Part shown: piece after piece, positions 59,639-64,000 of the stretch
Numbering within the stretch: position 1 is the stretch's first letter
How the letters are laid out: every line of letters starts with the position of its first letter
Assembly: GCA_000349905.1 (NCBI GenBank)
Contig: KB722740.1
Span: 721,133 to 785,132 of the forward strand
DNA: 64,000 bases
Source of the DNA: Volvariella volvacea V23
Lineage: Eukaryota; Basidiomycota; Agaricomycetes; Agaricales; Pluteaceae
Direction of reading: 5' to 3'
Program-made: the position numbers and the translations under genes
The notes under the pieces: model-generated
Seen by the model: the letters and a program-made list of their open reading frames with translations, nothing else
Databases searched by the model: none
Told to the model about the DNA's origin: nothing

Positions 59639-60988
59639 CTAAATCTCTCTCTGCGGGTCACCTTGATCGTCTTCAAGGCTCGCCACCAGCATTCGCCTAA
59701 GTTTAGCGTATTGCTTAGACTTGAAGTTAAGCAACATGTCCTTTTCAGCAAGTTCCCTGTCTTTGTCAACCAACTGTCGGTCTTTTTCGACCAGCTGTTT
59801 GTCTTTGTTCACTAATTCCCGCTCCTTAGAAGCCAAGTCCCTGTCTCGTTCAGCGATTTCCTGCAGGAGCTGGGGATTTTGACCGCTGGGATATGTGTCC
59901 TTGGCCTGTGTATTCAAACGATGGGCCATTATGAATCAAAACAAGCGTATAGTAAAGAACTCACGAATGCCGCTGCATAGCTTCGCTTATGACTAGGGGG
60001 TTGCGACCCGGAATTACTGCAAGTGGAACCGCCCTTTCCTCCAATTGAACCACTGGGTGCGATTGAGTCGCTTTGGCTTTGGCTTTGCGTATCGCACTGT
60101 GAAGTTGCTGGCGCTTGAGAGCTAGAAGCGTCGGTCTGAGGAACCGGATAGGATAGGTCTTCTGGCTGAGACAACTTCGGCGATGGTTCATGACTGGAGA
60201 GGGTCGCTGTCTCATGCTCGTCACCTGGGTGATCCTCTCTTTGGATGCTTTCTGTGGCAGAAGCATCAAAATGTTGAACCTGGATTACTGCCAAGGTACA
60301 TACTATTTGATTCCGTCCGGATTGAACCTGCTAGTTGAGGTGTATGCGCCTCATCAAAGTACTTCCCTTTAAGGTCATCCCAGACTGTGAACTGTTACAT
60401 ACGGAATTTCTGTGGCTGTTGAGCAACGTTACCTACTCCAAGCCTTGCACGCCTGCTCTGGAGGCATGGAACACTTATGGAATTTCCTTTCGGCGATTTC
60501 AGCGAATAATGCATTGGGGAAATCAGTACTCACCGGCCGAACGACTGATCCGTCCCGCTCGTCAACTTTTTGAGCTCTCGCCCATGCGCTTTGCACCACA
60601 TAGTGCCATCCCCTCTAAAGTCTATGTGTTCTGCAGGATCCGGCGGCCATCTCGATTTTGTTGGGGTCATGATGGGTTGAGGGAATGTCTCAGTTCCACC
60701 AATAGCTGCAGGTAAACATGGATTCAGAACACCTTCAGCACTGTCAGCATCACTACTGGATTTCAGACACTCGTGACGATTGAAGGTTTTTCTGGTGAAT
60801 AGGAGAGGCCTACAAGGCTGCTGAATAGCCCGCTCTCCCACCACTGAGTATATATTAGAGTATTCAAAGTGACTTTGTTGCCTCAAGCCAATATCGGGCA
60901 CTTGGTAGAGCATCCACGTAAATTCCGCAAACTGGGATCTGAACAGTGCATCATTAGTGATCAAGTGATGATCACAATAAGCACGCAT
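59639..60988 (-). CDS. Uncharacterised coiled-coil protein, exon structure uncertain
   Basis: The 3' part is clear: an exon ending SYAAAF joins over 59970-59905 (GTGAGT...CACAG) to AKDTYPSGQNPQLLQEIAERD, then four or five perfect heptads (RDLASKE, RELVNKD, KQLVEKD, RQLVDKD, RELAEKD) and the end LRRMLVASLEDDQGDPQREI. Before this lies a Ser/Gln-rich region (SSQAPATSQCDTQSQSQSD). Farther upstream, minus-strand frames with good coding appearance (TPTKSRWPPDPAEHIDF, GDGTMWCKAHGRELKKLT followed by a GTGAGT donor, and VWDDLKGKYFDEAHTPQ) probably belong to the same gene, but I could not fix every splice site. No family was recognised. The heptads predict a short dimeric coiled coil of charged type. 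Confidence 0.45.
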
Positions 60989-61010
60989 AAACTAACCACT
61001 TGCTTCCAAG

Positions 61011-61542
61011 ATGATTGCTGTCCGCACCGAGCACTTGCCAGCCGTCGATCCTTCGTTACCTTCCTTGGCATTGCAAGTCACCAAACTCGTAGATTCGTAC
61101 ATGCTATGGATTGGTGTAGCAAAAGGATCAGCTGAAGATGTACAACAAGCGGTCTTGAGAGGTCACCTGTGTAAAGACTGGGCTTGCGCAATGCCGCCGA
61201 GAGACGTACGGGACACATTCCGACGACAAATAATACACCGACAAGAGAGCTGATTTGACTGCAGGCTGCGTCGCCTTCTCTTGCAACGCCCCTTTTTCGA
61301 TCAGCAAACTCTGATGTAGCTCTGTCCATGGCACAAAGAATGGGTGAATTCTTCAAAGTCATGGCAAAGGTTGATCTAATGCATGAATAGCGAAACGGTT
61401 TCAAAAGCAGGTTTTCCTGTCCGTGGACCTGCCAACGGGCTTCCTCACAGCAGGGCATGGGACGCAACTACTACTTGAGGCAGAAAAGGGGATACTGAGG
61501 ACACTGAAGCGCATAGAGGACACACAGGACAGCAGCAATTGA
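61011..61542 (+). CDS. POC4: Proteasome assembly chaperone 4 (Poc4/PSMG4-like)
   Basis: Three exons (61011-61205, 61265-61343, 61391-61542) give 141 residues, the length usual for this family. The protein starts MIAVRTEHLPAVDPSLP, followed by ALQVTKLVDSYMLWIGVAKG and CKDWACAMPPRD. Then come ATPLFRSANSDVALSMAQRMA, KRFQKQVFLSVDLPTGFL and LLLEAEKGILRTLKRIE. These beta-strand and helix patterns are those of the PAC4 component, which pairs with PAC3 to guide assembly of the proteasome alpha ring. The family match is from memory of fungal homologues; the splice phases agree throughout. It ends 103 bp upstream of the YAK1-like start on the same strand. Its 5' end is 22 bp from the uncertain start of the coiled-coil gene on the other strand. 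Confidence 0.82.
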
Positions 61543-61645
61543 GTAGATAATAGATAGCATTGTAAACGGGGAAACAGAGGAGATGTGCAGTTGTGATTGA
61601 GAGTCAGCGCAAACAGGATCAACGAGTGATACGGCGGCGAGAAAC

Positions 61646-64000
<2,355 letters not shown>

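Overview
The window is nuclear DNA from a filamentous basidiomycete, most likely an agaricomycete. Nearly every gene is cut by several 45-70 nt GT-AG introns, coding sequence fills both strands at about one gene per 2.3 kb, and the proteins are typical fungal housekeeping, signalling and transcription factors. I saw no tRNA, rRNA, CRISPR array, transposon or viral gene. The coordinates below come from joining open frames across canonical splice sites by eye. Where exon lengths are quoted, I checked that they sum to a whole number of codons.

Layout, left to right. 1-7.4 kb: a small complex I subunit (-), a long disordered protein with a ubiquitin-like N-terminus (+), the arginine-pathway carbamoyl-phosphate synthase small subunit with a possible leader uORF (+), and a BSD-domain protein (+). 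7.5-15.3 kb: a Dal5-type MFS permease (-), a Ted1/Cdc1-type metallophosphoesterase (+), a FIT2/Scs3 lipid protein (-) and 5-aminolevulinate dehydratase (-). 16.3-23.7 kb: a Wee1-type kinase (+) and a homeodomain factor (+). 24.2-30 kb: aldo/keto reductase (-), TRAF-like RING protein (+), BAG-domain co-chaperone (-) and Pbs2-type MAPKK (+). 30.7-39.7 kb: cytosolic isoleucyl-tRNA synthetase (+), splicing factor Snu23 (-), Erd1-like EXS protein (+) and formate dehydrogenase (+). 39.8-49.5 kb: Gcn5 (-), ER cyclophilin (-), Dbp7 helicase (-), Esa1 (+) and a single-pass membrane protein (-). 49.9-64 kb: a CSL-family transcription factor (-), an uncharacterised protein (+), an uncharacterised coiled-coil gene (-), a Poc4/PSMG4 proteasome chaperone (+) and a Yak1/DYRK kinase cut by the window end (+).

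The genes do not form one pathway; this reads as ordinary euchromatin. They share a compact architecture: several head-to-head pairs have start codons only 110-225 bp apart, convergent pairs come as close as 14 bp between stop codons, and CACGTG E-boxes recur in the intergenic gaps. The points most worth following are a cyclophilin that could end either as a soluble HAEL protein or as a membrane-anchored protein depending on one intron, a 21-residue uORF in the CPA1 leader, a 17-nt micro-exon carrying the homeodomain recognition helix, and several conserved-looking but unidentified proteins.
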